Assembly (NCBI GenBank): GCA_002352705.1
Contig: DEIW01000114.1
Coordinates: forward strand, 1-6,977
Reading direction: 5' to 3'
Source: Bacteroidales bacterium UBA2764
GTDB taxonomy: Bacteria; Bacteroidota; Bacteroidia; Bacteroidales; Paludibacteraceae
DNA length: 6,977 nucleotides
In this document: piece by piece, positions 1-6,091 of the stretch
Layout: each line of letters begins with the position of its first letter
How positions within the stretch are numbered: the first letter of the stretch is position 1
Made by a program: the position numbers and the translations under genes
Notes under the pieces: model-generated
What the model was told of the DNA's origin: nothing
The model's input: only the letters and a program-made list of their open reading frames with translations
Databases searched by the model: none

Positions 1-51
1 GATTAGAAGGAAGTAAGCAAGTTATAGAGTTTTAAGAAAAATATTAACGAC

Positions 52-1002
52 ATGGATAAAGAAATGAATTTTTTTGACCTGTGTGTGCTATGTTGCCGCG
101 CAATAGGTCGTGGATGTGCCGCCTGTTTAAGATTCTTGGCGCATATGTTAAAAGTCTCATACCGCTATTGGTGGCTTGTACTCACACTGATGATTTTGGC
201 TGCGGCTGCGGCGCTTTATTATACGCGTTACGAGAACCAGAAATTCTGTGTCAATGCGGTAGCTATATTGAATGGTCCGTCCATTTCTCAGTTTGAACAG
301 GTTTATACACCGCTTCGTTCCGGGCTTCAGCTGCCGGACGAGATGCCTTTGAAAGAACTTATTCAGAGCCGTAAGATAAGAGATATTTCTACTTATCGTG
401 TGATTGACTGTTTGAGGGACAGTGTGGCTGATTATATTGATTTCAAAGGTGTTTCTTCTCCGATAGACACTGTCAATGTACAAATGCAGGATAGGCTGTG
501 CCTCCAGTTCCGTGTCAAACAGCGTGACCTGGCTTTGATACCCGAAGTCGAGAAAGAAATGTTAAGTTGGCTCAACGAAAACGAGGCTCTGCAGCGTTCC
601 TACAAGACGTATATGGAAAATCTGCTCAAGGAAGTGCAGTTCAATCATTCCCAGATGGCTAAACTGGACAGCTTGACCACACATTATTATTTCCATGCGC
701 ATCATGGCGACCAGCCGAGGACGGGTATAGCAAATGGTGTTGTATGGGTAGGTGACTGGAGCGTCCATCTTTTCTTGGGAGATATATACCGCCATCAGTG
801 CCGCACGGAACGATGGGATCAACGCTTGCAGTTAGCTACTGCTCCGGTTGTCTTGGAGAACCATTTTGCAGTAGATGCGCGTCCGCTTAATAGTCGTGTC
901 AAGTACTTGTGTCTCTTCCTACTTCTGGCATGGATAGGCGGATACGTGATAGCGGAAGTAATCGATAAACGCAAAGCGATAGCCGAATGGTTGAAAGCGT
1001 AA
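52..1002 (+). CDS. Wzz-like chain-length-determinant-type inner membrane protein
   Basis: The 316-residue product has the topology of Wzz/polysaccharide co-polymerase proteins: a short cytoplasmic N-terminus, a membrane segment at about 38-57 (WWLVLTLMILAAAAALYY), a long periplasmic part of about 225 residues with a helical stretch near 165-210, and a second membrane segment at about 285-303 followed by a basic tail (DKRKAIAEW). Such proteins control the chain length of lipid-linked surface polysaccharides (known for the family). It lacks the fused tyrosine kinase of the Wzc type, and I see no clear proline-rich motif before the second segment. A PVVLENHF segment at 265-272 precedes the region where Wzz proteins approach the membrane. 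The start at 52 is followed by an alternative ATG at 64; 52 is kept because the reading frame and its A-rich upstream stretch support it. No promoter is visible in the 51 bases before it, so it may be the last gene of an operon entering from the left. The family call rests on topology and resemblance, not on a decisive motif. Confidence 0.6.
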   Translation: MDKEMNFFDLCVLCCRAIGRGCAACLRFLAHMLKVSYRYWWLVLTLMILAAAAALYYTRYENQKFCVNAVAILNGPSISQFEQVYTPLRSGLQLPDEMPLKELIQSRKIRDISTYRVIDCLRDSVADYIDFKGVSSPIDTVNVQMQDRLCLQFRVKQRDLALIPEVEKEMLSWLNENEALQRSYKTYMENLLKEVQFNHSQMAKLDSLTTHYYFHAHHGDQPRTGIANGVVWVGDWSVHLFLGDIYRHQCRTERWDQRLQLATAPVVLENHFAVDARPLNSRVKYLCLFLLLAWIGGYVIAEVIDKRKAIAEWLKA

Positions 1003-1007
1003 AAGAA

Positions 1008-1040
1008 AAAACGCGTGAGGGTCAAGCCTTCACGCGTTTT
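1008..1040. terminator. Bidirectional intrinsic terminator between convergent genes
   Basis: Arms 1008-1021 and 1027-1040 form a 14-bp stem with one G-T wobble and a 5-base loop. On the minus strand the hairpin is followed by TTTTTTCTTTT, a strong U-tract, so it should end the nhaD-yqeY-DedA transcript efficiently. On the plus strand the tract is weaker (TTTTATAAT), but it can still serve the Wzz-like gene that stops at 1002. The DedA stop codon (1022-1024) lies in the loop, so one arm is coding sequence. Confidence 0.85.
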
Positions 1041-1762
1041 ATAATCCATCGGGTGGTGTAGTATAGTACCACCGCCCCGAGTAGTAGTAATATGGCCACG
1101 GATAATTCGTGGCTGTATTTGTTGATAAGGTCTGCTTGCCCGTGCGCCACATAGCCGAGAATAGCCAGTACCGTGTTCCATAGTCCCGCACCTAAAAAGG
1201 TATAGAACAGGAACCAACCGAAATGCATCTTGCTTAGTCCCGCCGGAATAGAGATCAGTTGCCGGATACCCGGGATGAAGCGTCCGACGAACGTACTGAC
1301 CTTGCCGTGGTCGTTGAAATAAGCCTCCGCTTTCTCCACTTTCTCGCGGCTCAGGAGACACAGATGTCCTAACTTGCTGTCCGCAAAAGCATAGATTATC
1401 GCCCGTCCGAGCCAGAGCGAGAGCAGGTAGTTGATAATCGCGCCAAGCAGTGCGCCTATCGTGCCGAAGAACACTATCAACGCTACGTTAAGCACATAGC
1501 TGTCACTCACACAGACTGCGCTGTTCGGATCCTCCGCAACATACGCCGCAGGCGGGATTACCACTTCGCTCGGGAAAGGGATGAACGAACTCTCCACGGT
1601 CATCAGTGCCACGATAGAACCGTAGTTCATATGGGAGGAGTACCAGTCGGTGACGGCGGTGATCCAGGAGGTGGAAACCTCCGTACTATCCGTTTGGGCA
1701 AAAACATTGGTAGCGGACAGACTGCCCGCTACCAATAGAACGATGATCAGTGCGCGTCTCAT
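1022..1762 (-). CDS. DedA-family membrane protein (putative undecaprenyl-phosphate recycling transporter)
   Basis: This 246-residue protein carries the DedA (SNARE-associated/VTT) signature. A first re-entrant motif at 57-66 reads ESSFIPFPSE, with the conserved acidic residues E57 and E66. A second at 158-167 reads FVGRFIPGIR, with R161 and R167, followed by PAGLSKM at 173-179. Hydrophobic segments lie near 92-118, 183-205 and 221-240. DedA proteins are inner-membrane, proton-dependent transporters; several have been shown to return undecaprenyl phosphate or other lipids across the membrane, and that is the likely role here. The N-terminus looks like a cleavable signal peptide (basic MRR, hydrophobic core to residue 18, VFA-Q at 20-23), which is not typical of the short E. 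coli members. The ATG overlaps the yqeY stop codon (ATGA), implying translational coupling. It is the last gene of the operon, and its final codons form part of the terminator. The exact lipid substrate is not visible. Confidence 0.88.
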   Translation of the reverse strand: MRRALIIVLLVAGSLSATNVFAQTDSTEVSTSWITAVTDWYSSHMNYGSIVALMTVESSFIPFPSEVVIPPAAYVAEDPNSAVCVSDSYVLNVALIVFFGTIGALLGAIINYLLSLWLGRAIIYAFADSKLGHLCLLSREKVEKAEAYFNDHGKVSTFVGRFIPGIRQLISIPAGLSKMHFGWFLFYTFLGAGLWNTVLAILGYVAHGQADLINKYSHELSVAILLLLGAVVLYYTTRWIIKRVKA

Positions 1763-2211
1763 TGGGCTAACAGCTCACGCACTTTGAGGTTGATAGTCTT
1801 GCCCTCTGCTTTGCCGGCGAGTTGCTTGGTAGCTACGCCCATCACCTTTCCCATGTCCTGCGGACCTGTAGCACCTACCTGTGCGATGATTTGCTTGAGT
1901 GCAGCCGTCAGTTCCTCCTCGCTCATCATGGCGGGCAGGTACTGCTCGATGATCTTGCACTGCGCCAACTCGTCTTCCGCCAGTTCGGGACGGTTGGCAT
2001 CAATATACATCTGCGCCGACTCTTTGCGTTGCTTCACCATCTTCTGAAGGATCTGCAGCGCTTTGTCGTCATGCAGTTCGCCGTCTCCGCCTTTGGCGGT
2101 CTTGGCTTCCAGAAACTCTTTCTTGATTCCGCGTAGCGCATCAAGTGCCGTTTTATCTTTTGCGAGCATCGCTTTCTTGATGTCCTCGCTTACTTGGTCA
2201 AATAAACTCAT
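1759..2211 (-). CDS. yqeY: YqeY/GatB-tail domain protein
   Basis: At 150 residues this is a complete YqeY-type protein. It has the helical N-terminal half (MSLFDQVSEDIKKAMLAKDK, then LRGIKKEFLEA near 26-36), the QRKESAQMY segment around 61-69, the KIIEQYLPAMMSEEEL segment around 86-101 and the C-terminal block with GKVMGVATKQLAGKAEGK near 121-138. The C-terminal half matches the tRNA-binding tail domain of the GatB subunit of glutamyl/aspartyl-tRNA amidotransferase. Free-standing YqeY proteins are widespread and cytoplasmic, and their biochemical role is not settled; tRNA interaction is inferred from the domain. It sits 51 bases downstream of nhaD and overlaps the DedA gene by 4 bases. I see no promoter of its own in the gap, so it is probably co-transcribed with nhaD, though the GC-rich hairpin in that gap could attenuate readthrough. 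Confidence 0.93.
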   Translation of the reverse strand: MSLFDQVSEDIKKAMLAKDKTALDALRGIKKEFLEAKTAKGGDGELHDDKALQILQKMVKQRKESAQMYIDANRPELAEDELAQCKIIEQYLPAMMSEEELTAALKQIIAQVGATGPQDMGKVMGVATKQLAGKAEGKTINLKVRELLAQ

Positions 2212-2220
2212 AATAGAAAA

Positions 2221-2255
2221 TCCCCTCCTCCCTCCCTTGAGGGGAGGGTCGGGGA
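2221..2255. repeat. GC-rich intergenic hairpin, REP-like
   Basis: A perfect 7-bp inner stem (CCCTCCC at 2230-2236, GGGAGGG at 2242-2248, loop TTGAG) is flanked by a 5-bp outer stem (TCCCC 2221-2225, GGGGA 2251-2255) across a small internal loop. It fills most of the 51-base gap between the nhaD stop and the yqeY start. There is no U-tract of note, so a simple intrinsic terminator is less likely than a REP-like palindrome or an mRNA-stabilising or processing hairpin. It resembles GC-rich palindromes that I recall as recurring between genes in Bacteroides; I could not test its copy number. Confidence 0.6.
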
Positions 2256-2262
2256 GAGGTTA

Positions 2263-3609
2263 TTAAATAAACAACAGTTGTACGATAATATAAACCGGTA
2301 GGAGGATGATGAGCGAGAACTTGATCATGTAACCGAAGAAGGACGGCATCTTGATTCCGCTTTCCTCTGCGATGGCTTTCACCATGAAGTTAGGTCCGTT
2401 GCCGATGTATGTCAACGAGCCGAACATCACAGCCGCGATGGAGATAGCTTTGAGCAGTATCTCCGGAATACCGGCTACGAAAGGTGTACCGTTGAACATA
2501 CCTGTTACAACACCTGCTTCAGCGGCAGCAAGCGACTCCGGCAGGCCGGAAGCTACGCCATGGAAGGCAACGGCTGTCGGCGTGTTGTCGAGGAACGCAG
2601 AGAGCGCACCGGTCGAGTAATAGAACTGCCATGCGTGGGTGAAACCGAGGTCGGCTGCGTGCGCCTTCAGATAGGCGAGGGCAGGGGTCATCGTGGTAAA
2701 GATACCGAGGAACAGAACCGCCACCTCTACTATCGGCGCCCAACTGAACTTGTTGTCGCCGAAGCGCACCTCTTTCTTGGTGGTGTAGAGCGAGAGACCT
2801 GTGAGCGAGAGCAGCACTATCTCACGCAGGTATTTGATCCACAGCGGAGCGTCCGCTTCACCCATCTGCTTGATGGTTCCTTCGTTCACAAAAGCCACTG
2901 CCAGCACTACGCCTAGCAGATATACGAAATTGATAGTACCTTTCATCACCAACGGCGTAGCCTCACGCGAGTCAGCGGAGAGAGAGGTCCAGTGCTCTTT
3001 CTTGTAATAATAGGTATCCATTGCGAAATAGATGCCGAGCAGCAGAATTCCCGTAACAGCCCATTCGGGAGCAAGGTGCAAGAACCATGAGAAGTGCGCG
3101 CCGCGGAGGAAGAGCATGAACAAGGGTGGGTCTCCCAGCGGTGTCAGCAGACCGCCGCAGTTGGCTACCAGAGCGATGAAGAAAAGGATGGTGTGAACCT
3201 TGTACTCACGCTGTTTGTTGGTCTCGATGAGCGGACGGATAAGCAGCATGGCTGCGCCCGTCGTACCCATGATAGAGGCTAAGATCCAGCCCAAGCCCAA
3301 GAAACCGGTGTTGACCCAGGGTTTGGCTTTCAGGTCACCCGAGAAATGGATACCGCCGGTGATGACAAACAGCGCCAGCAGCAGGATGATGAACGGCACG
3401 TAGTCGAAGAAGATCTGGTGCTCCAACTCGTGCATCATTCCGCCCATGATCAGGCATACCGCTACGGGCACGCCGAGGAAGAGGGAAACAATGAGTTTGT
3501 TGGTGTTCTTCTCCCACCAATGCTCTGCTACCAGCGGACCGATAGCAATCATCAGAAGCATGAGTCCGAACGGAATCAAAGACCATGCCGAATGTACAAA
3601 TTGTTCCAT
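2263..3609 (-). CDS. nhaD: NhaD-type sodium/proton antiporter
   Basis: The 448-residue polytopic protein belongs to the NhaD branch of the ion transporter (ArsB/NhaD/CitMHS-like) superfamily. Conserved blocks are GTTGAAMLLIRPLIETN (115-131), ANCGGLLTPLGDPP (149-162), GALSAFLDNTPTA (334-346) and YIGNGPNFMVKA (401-412). The two repeats carry the discontinuous-helix polar motifs of this fold, with D160 and D341 as candidate ion-binding residues. About ten to twelve hydrophobic segments span the length. NhaD exchanges cytoplasmic Na+ (or Li+) for protons across the inner membrane, giving salt and pH homeostasis (family knowledge). The start at 3609 is the first in-frame ATG after a good promoter at 3711-3742, leaving a leader of roughly 95 bases that includes 7-base repeats. 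It heads the operon with yqeY and the DedA gene. A citrate- or arsenite-type substrate is less likely, given the NhaD-like TPLGDPP and LDNTPTA blocks. Confidence 0.88.
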   Translation of the reverse strand: MEQFVHSAWSLIPFGLMLLMIAIGPLVAEHWWEKNTNKLIVSLFLGVPVAVCLIMGGMMHELEHQIFFDYVPFIILLLALFVITGGIHFSGDLKAKPWVNTGFLGLGWILASIMGTTGAAMLLIRPLIETNKQREYKVHTILFFIALVANCGGLLTPLGDPPLFMLFLRGAHFSWFLHLAPEWAVTGILLLGIYFAMDTYYYKKEHWTSLSADSREATPLVMKGTINFVYLLGVVLAVAFVNEGTIKQMGEADAPLWIKYLREIVLLSLTGLSLYTTKKEVRFGDNKFSWAPIVEVAVLFLGIFTTMTPALAYLKAHAADLGFTHAWQFYYSTGALSAFLDNTPTAVAFHGVASGLPESLAAAEAGVVTGMFNGTPFVAGIPEILLKAISIAAVMFGSLTYIGNGPNFMVKAIAEESGIKMPSFFGYMIKFSLIILLPVYIIVQLLFI

Positions 3610-3625
3610 AGTATATTATTTTTTA

Positions 3626-3681
3626 GTCAAAAGTAATAAGTCGAAAGTCGAAAGCCCAAAGTCGAAAGCCCAAAGTCACTT
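3626..3681. repeat. 7-base tandem repeat in the nhaD leader
   Basis: Eight in-phase heptads run here on the plus strand: GTCAAAA, GTAATAA, GTCGAAA, GTCGAAA, GCCCAAA, GTCGAAA, GCCCAAA, GTCACTT. The core at 3640-3674 is five clean units, including a 14-base unit (GTCGAAAGCCCAAA) repeated exactly once. The array lies between the nhaD promoter and start codon, so it is transcribed as part of the 5' untranslated region. Copy-number change by replication slippage would alter leader length without touching the protein. Confidence 0.85.
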
Positions 3682-3710
3682 GTGCAGTAGTTTTCTTCCG
3701 AAAGCGAGTG

Positions 3711-3742
3711 CAAAGTTACTGCTTTTTTTTTATATTTGCAAT
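3711..3742 (-). promoter_or_regulatory. Promoter for nhaD-yqeY-DedA operon
   Basis: Read on the minus strand, the -33 element is ATTG (3739-3742), followed by exactly 20 bases and the -7 element TAACTTTG (3711-3718). This matches the Bacteroides primary sigma pattern TTTG-N19-21-TAnnTTTG. The spacer contains a run of nine A residues. Transcription should begin near 3705, about 95 bases before the nhaD start. Between here and the HAD gene stop at 3793 I see no convincing terminator. Confidence 0.75.
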
Positions 3743-3792
3743 AGGAAGAAGATTTTTTCTACCATTATCGGCAATTTGTAGCCCTCCTTGTG

Positions 3793-4851
3793 TCAAAAAG
3801 AGAAATCTGTCTTTTGGACGTTTTCGCCATAGATGGTTTTGAAATCATCCTTCATGGAGACGACTATATAGCCGTTCTCGCGCCACTGGTCGGCGAGTTT
3901 GAGCGCTTTCTCGCGGTTGGCGTGGTCGCGGTCCTCGTCATCGGCGATGAGCATGAAGGCGAGGGTCTTGTATTTGGTGTTGCCCAGACAATAATTGTGC
4001 ATGGCGCAATCGCCGCCGCTGTTGCCGAACGACAGCACAGGCACTTTGCCTATCTCTTGGGCTATCTGGAGGACCTTGTTCGTCTTCAGGTTCTTGATAA
4101 TCAGTTCGTCCGTCCGCACGATGTCCTCCTCTTTGCCCATCGTGTAGTTGACTCCGGCTTCCGCTCCCTGCGAAGTGGATTGCAGACGCACGTCCATTCC
4201 TATTACGCGGTTAGGCGCGATACCGATAGACTCTGTCAGCGCGCGGCATATGAAACGGTCTGAACCGGAAACCACATAATACGTAAAGCCGTTCGCCTCC
4301 AGGTAATCAAACACTTGCAGCATGGGTTGGTAGAAACTCTCGCCGTAGGTCATTCCCGTAAAGCCGTTAGCCGGCTTGGTGGCATACGCCTTCACGTAGC
4401 TGTCAAACTGCGCAAGCGTCATGCCGGAGTACGCTTTGGCGGCTGCATAGGCATGCTTCATGTCGAAATGATCCGGTAGTTTGGTTCCGTTACGCACAAA
4501 ATCGCGTATCTCCTGCGCCGTCTGACGCACATCTTCCGGTGCTTTGTCCCGGTAAGCGGTATCGTCCAGCACCCTGTATTCGAGCAGGTTATACTCAAAA
4601 TAGGTAGGGTATAACTCACCGACAAACGTGCCGTCCATGTCGAACGTAGCGATGCGGTCGCTTGGCGTGATATAATTGGGGGAGTTAGGGTCTGTCACGT
4701 CCTCAACGTAAGCCTGCAAAGCGGTTACCGCTTCACATTCGTTCCAAAGAGTGAGATAGTTTTTCGGCGGTGTCGGTTCGTTGCTGTTGCAACTGCTCAT
4801 TACCATGCAGCAGGCAGTAATGGCAACCAACCATAGTTTAAAAGTCTTCAT
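3793..4851 (-). CDS. HAD-superfamily phosphatase, predicted lipoprotein
   Basis: The 352-residue product begins with a lipoprotein signal (MKTFKLWLVAITACCMVMSSC). C21 is the probable lipidated cysteine, so the enzyme should sit on the outside of the inner membrane or on the outer membrane. HAD catalytic motifs are intact: motif I DMDGT at 71-75 (nucleophile D71, acid/base D73), motif II VVSGS at 193-197 (S195), a candidate motif III lysine at 253 or 257, and motif IV GNSGGD at 276-281 (D281). The helical stretch from about 80 to 165 is a C1-type cap, placing it nearest SerB-like phosphomonoesterases. It probably hydrolyses a small phosphate ester outside the cytoplasm; the substrate cannot be read from sequence. 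It has its own promoter at 4881-4911, with a short leader of about 25 bases. It reads toward the nhaD operon, and partial readthrough into nhaD is possible because no terminator is evident after its stop. Confidence 0.87.
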   Translation of the reverse strand: MKTFKLWLVAITACCMVMSSCNSNEPTPPKNYLTLWNECEAVTALQAYVEDVTDPNSPNYITPSDRIATFDMDGTFVGELYPTYFEYNLLEYRVLDDTAYRDKAPEDVRQTAQEIRDFVRNGTKLPDHFDMKHAYAAAKAYSGMTLAQFDSYVKAYATKPANGFTGMTYGESFYQPMLQVFDYLEANGFTYYVVSGSDRFICRALTESIGIAPNRVIGMDVRLQSTSQGAEAGVNYTMGKEEDIVRTDELIIKNLKTNKVLQIAQEIGKVPVLSFGNSGGDCAMHNYCLGNTKYKTLAFMLIADDEDRDHANREKALKLADQWRENGYIVVSMKDDFKTIYGENVQKTDFSF

Positions 4852-4880
4852 AATTATGATATGCTTTTACAAATCCACTG

Positions 4881-4911
4881 CAAATTTACTGCTTTTTTTT
4901 GAGATATGCAA
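4881..4911 (-). promoter_or_regulatory. Promoter for HAD lipoprotein gene
   Basis: On the minus strand TTG (4909-4911) is followed by exactly 20 bases and TAAATTTG (4881-4888), the Bacteroides -33/-7 pattern. The predicted start of transcription is near 4875. The stretch AAAAAAAAGCAGTAA-TTTGCA is shared with the nhaD promoter, differing by one base. Confidence 0.75.
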
Positions 4912-5147
4912 GAGAGAGAGGTTTTTTTGTGCCCAATGTTTTTCGTTTTGCGGCTACTTGGCTTCCGTTCAGCCTCTGTTTAGTCGTTCTTTAGCATTCA
5001 TTCTCATTCGCATCTCGTTCGCATTGCGGACGTCATAATAGGGTGTCTTCACCGTCCTTTCAACGCCGTGACCATTTCGCGACCATTGCGAACGTCTTGA
5101 CCGGATTCTTTGTAGCAGGCGGATTGATACGAATAAAACAGGTTGTA
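4912..5147. other. Gene-free gap with duplicated 24-base motif
   Basis: This gap follows the hipT-like gene and precedes the HAD gene promoter. I see no RNA gene and no credible CDS in it. It contains two 24-base segments (5011-5034 and 5073-5096) identical at 18 of 24 positions. On the minus strand they would read DVRNANEM and DVRNGREM, with differences including synonymous third bases (GTT/GTC, GAA/GAG). The copies are 62 bases apart and so lie in different frames. The frame just after the hipT stop stays open for 32 codons to a TGA at 5049-5051. A decayed coding repeat is possible. No clear terminator for the hip operon was found here. Confidence 0.45.
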
Positions 5148-6086
5148 TTAGGATCTTAGCAATCTTTTCAATCTGTCACGCAGCAATGATTTATAGGCTT
5201 CTTTCTGCTCTTGCGTGATAAACGAGCGGTCAATTGTCTCTTCCCATTTCGGTAAACAGGAAGCAAAACGCTCTACTGTCCGGCGGATAAAATGCTCCGG
5301 CAGGTTAGCATGTTCTGCTGCTGCTTCAAAATCGCATAATTTGATATTGGATTTTTTTCCATTCAGCGTCAATGCCATTTCCTCTTTATCCTCCGGATTT
5401 ACCAAAGCCACATTCACAAGGTCATAAGCAGGGGTAAAGACTTGTTGATTTGACGGTTTATACAACGAAAAGTTTTTCAAATGCATATCGTTGTTACCCG
5501 TCAGGAAACAAAAGATCAACAGTTCGTAGAAATTCGTCAAATCCAATTGTGGGATTGCGGAATACTGAGCAATCAGTTTGGCTACTTGTTCATAACTGCT
5601 TTTGTACTTGTCCTCCGTCTTTCGCTCTGCCAATTGGCACATATCTTCCATCAAAATCTTCTGCCCCTTTGCGCCCCGGTCGAACCGCCGGGTAATATAT
5701 CCGAGACTCCCGTCAGCCAGCCGGATGAGCGAATGTCGTGCAACGGACAATTTGGCGTCCTCTGCCAAATGCATGGTGAGGTCTTCCACTTCCGGTAAGT
5801 GTTCGAATAACTCGGTCTGGGGTTTGAAAACATATTGTCCCCACAATCCCACAATCGTCAAGCGTTTGCTGCCTTCGTGCTCTGTCAGATTAAGCGACAA
5901 CTTGGCCTGTACGCCGGTAAGAGTGGTCTGCGAACGGATAATTTCGGTAGCCAAATGCTCCATGTCCGCCTGAGTATATTCCATGAGCGGCTGCTCTTTG
6001 ATACCAAATATCTTCTTGGCGCAGGACGGATGAAAATCTATCTGCCCGGGTTCTAATTCCTTATAACAATATAGACATTTGCACAT
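5148..6086 (-). CDS. hipT: HipT-like Ser/Thr kinase toxin (HipA-fold, lacks N-subdomain 1)
   Basis: The 312-residue protein has the complete HipA kinase core but not the first N-terminal subdomain, which the preceding gene encodes. Visible motifs: glycine-rich loop TLTGVQAK (55-62), ATP-binding lysine in YVFKP (K88), RRFDR (133-137), EDMCQ (147-151), catalytic loop GNNDMHLKNFSL (197-208, D200 as catalytic base, N205) and metal-binding D222 in PAYDL. The active site therefore looks intact. The HipA family phosphorylates aminoacyl-tRNA synthetases: GltX for HipA, TrpS for E. coli HipT. The target here is unknown. The first 28 residues hold CxxC (C4, C7) and HxxC (H19, C22), a probable small zinc-binding knuckle. 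In the loop both serines of the HipT SxS motif appear as threonines (T55, T57). The start at 6086 lies 5 bases after the hipS stop, so the two are tightly coupled. An orphan HipA-like kinase of another branch is the main alternative. Confidence 0.85.
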   Translation of the reverse strand: MCKCLYCYKELEPGQIDFHPSCAKKIFGIKEQPLMEYTQADMEHLATEIIRSQTTLTGVQAKLSLNLTEHEGSKRLTIVGLWGQYVFKPQTELFEHLPEVEDLTMHLAEDAKLSVARHSLIRLADGSLGYITRRFDRGAKGQKILMEDMCQLAERKTEDKYKSSYEQVAKLIAQYSAIPQLDLTNFYELLIFCFLTGNNDMHLKNFSLYKPSNQQVFTPAYDLVNVALVNPEDKEEMALTLNGKKSNIKLCDFEAAAEHANLPEHFIRRTVERFASCLPKWEETIDRSFITQEQKEAYKSLLRDRLKRLLRS

Positions 6087-6091
6087 ATGGA

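Noticed and set aside
819..1361. 180-codon minus-strand open frame spanning the convergent junction
   Set aside because: It runs antisense to the Wzz-like gene, across the terminator and out of frame with the DedA gene. Its composition is Arg/Pro/Gly-rich, as expected of a shadow frame.
2560..2916. 118-codon plus-strand frame inside nhaD
   Set aside because: It is antisense to conserved nhaD sequence and has no family features.
3731..3738. Plus-strand TATATTTG as a -7 box
   Set aside because: No TTG/TTTG lies 19-21 bases upstream, and no plus-strand gene follows. It overlaps the minus-strand nhaD promoter.
3790..4263. 157-codon open frame on the plus strand
   Set aside because: It lies antisense to the HAD lipoprotein gene, whose catalytic motifs are intact. 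It has no recognisable domain or promoter of its own.
4781..5038. 85-codon plus-strand frame over the HAD gene start
   Set aside because: It is hydrophobic only because it reads opposite a signal peptide and an AT-rich promoter. No homology features or promoter support it.
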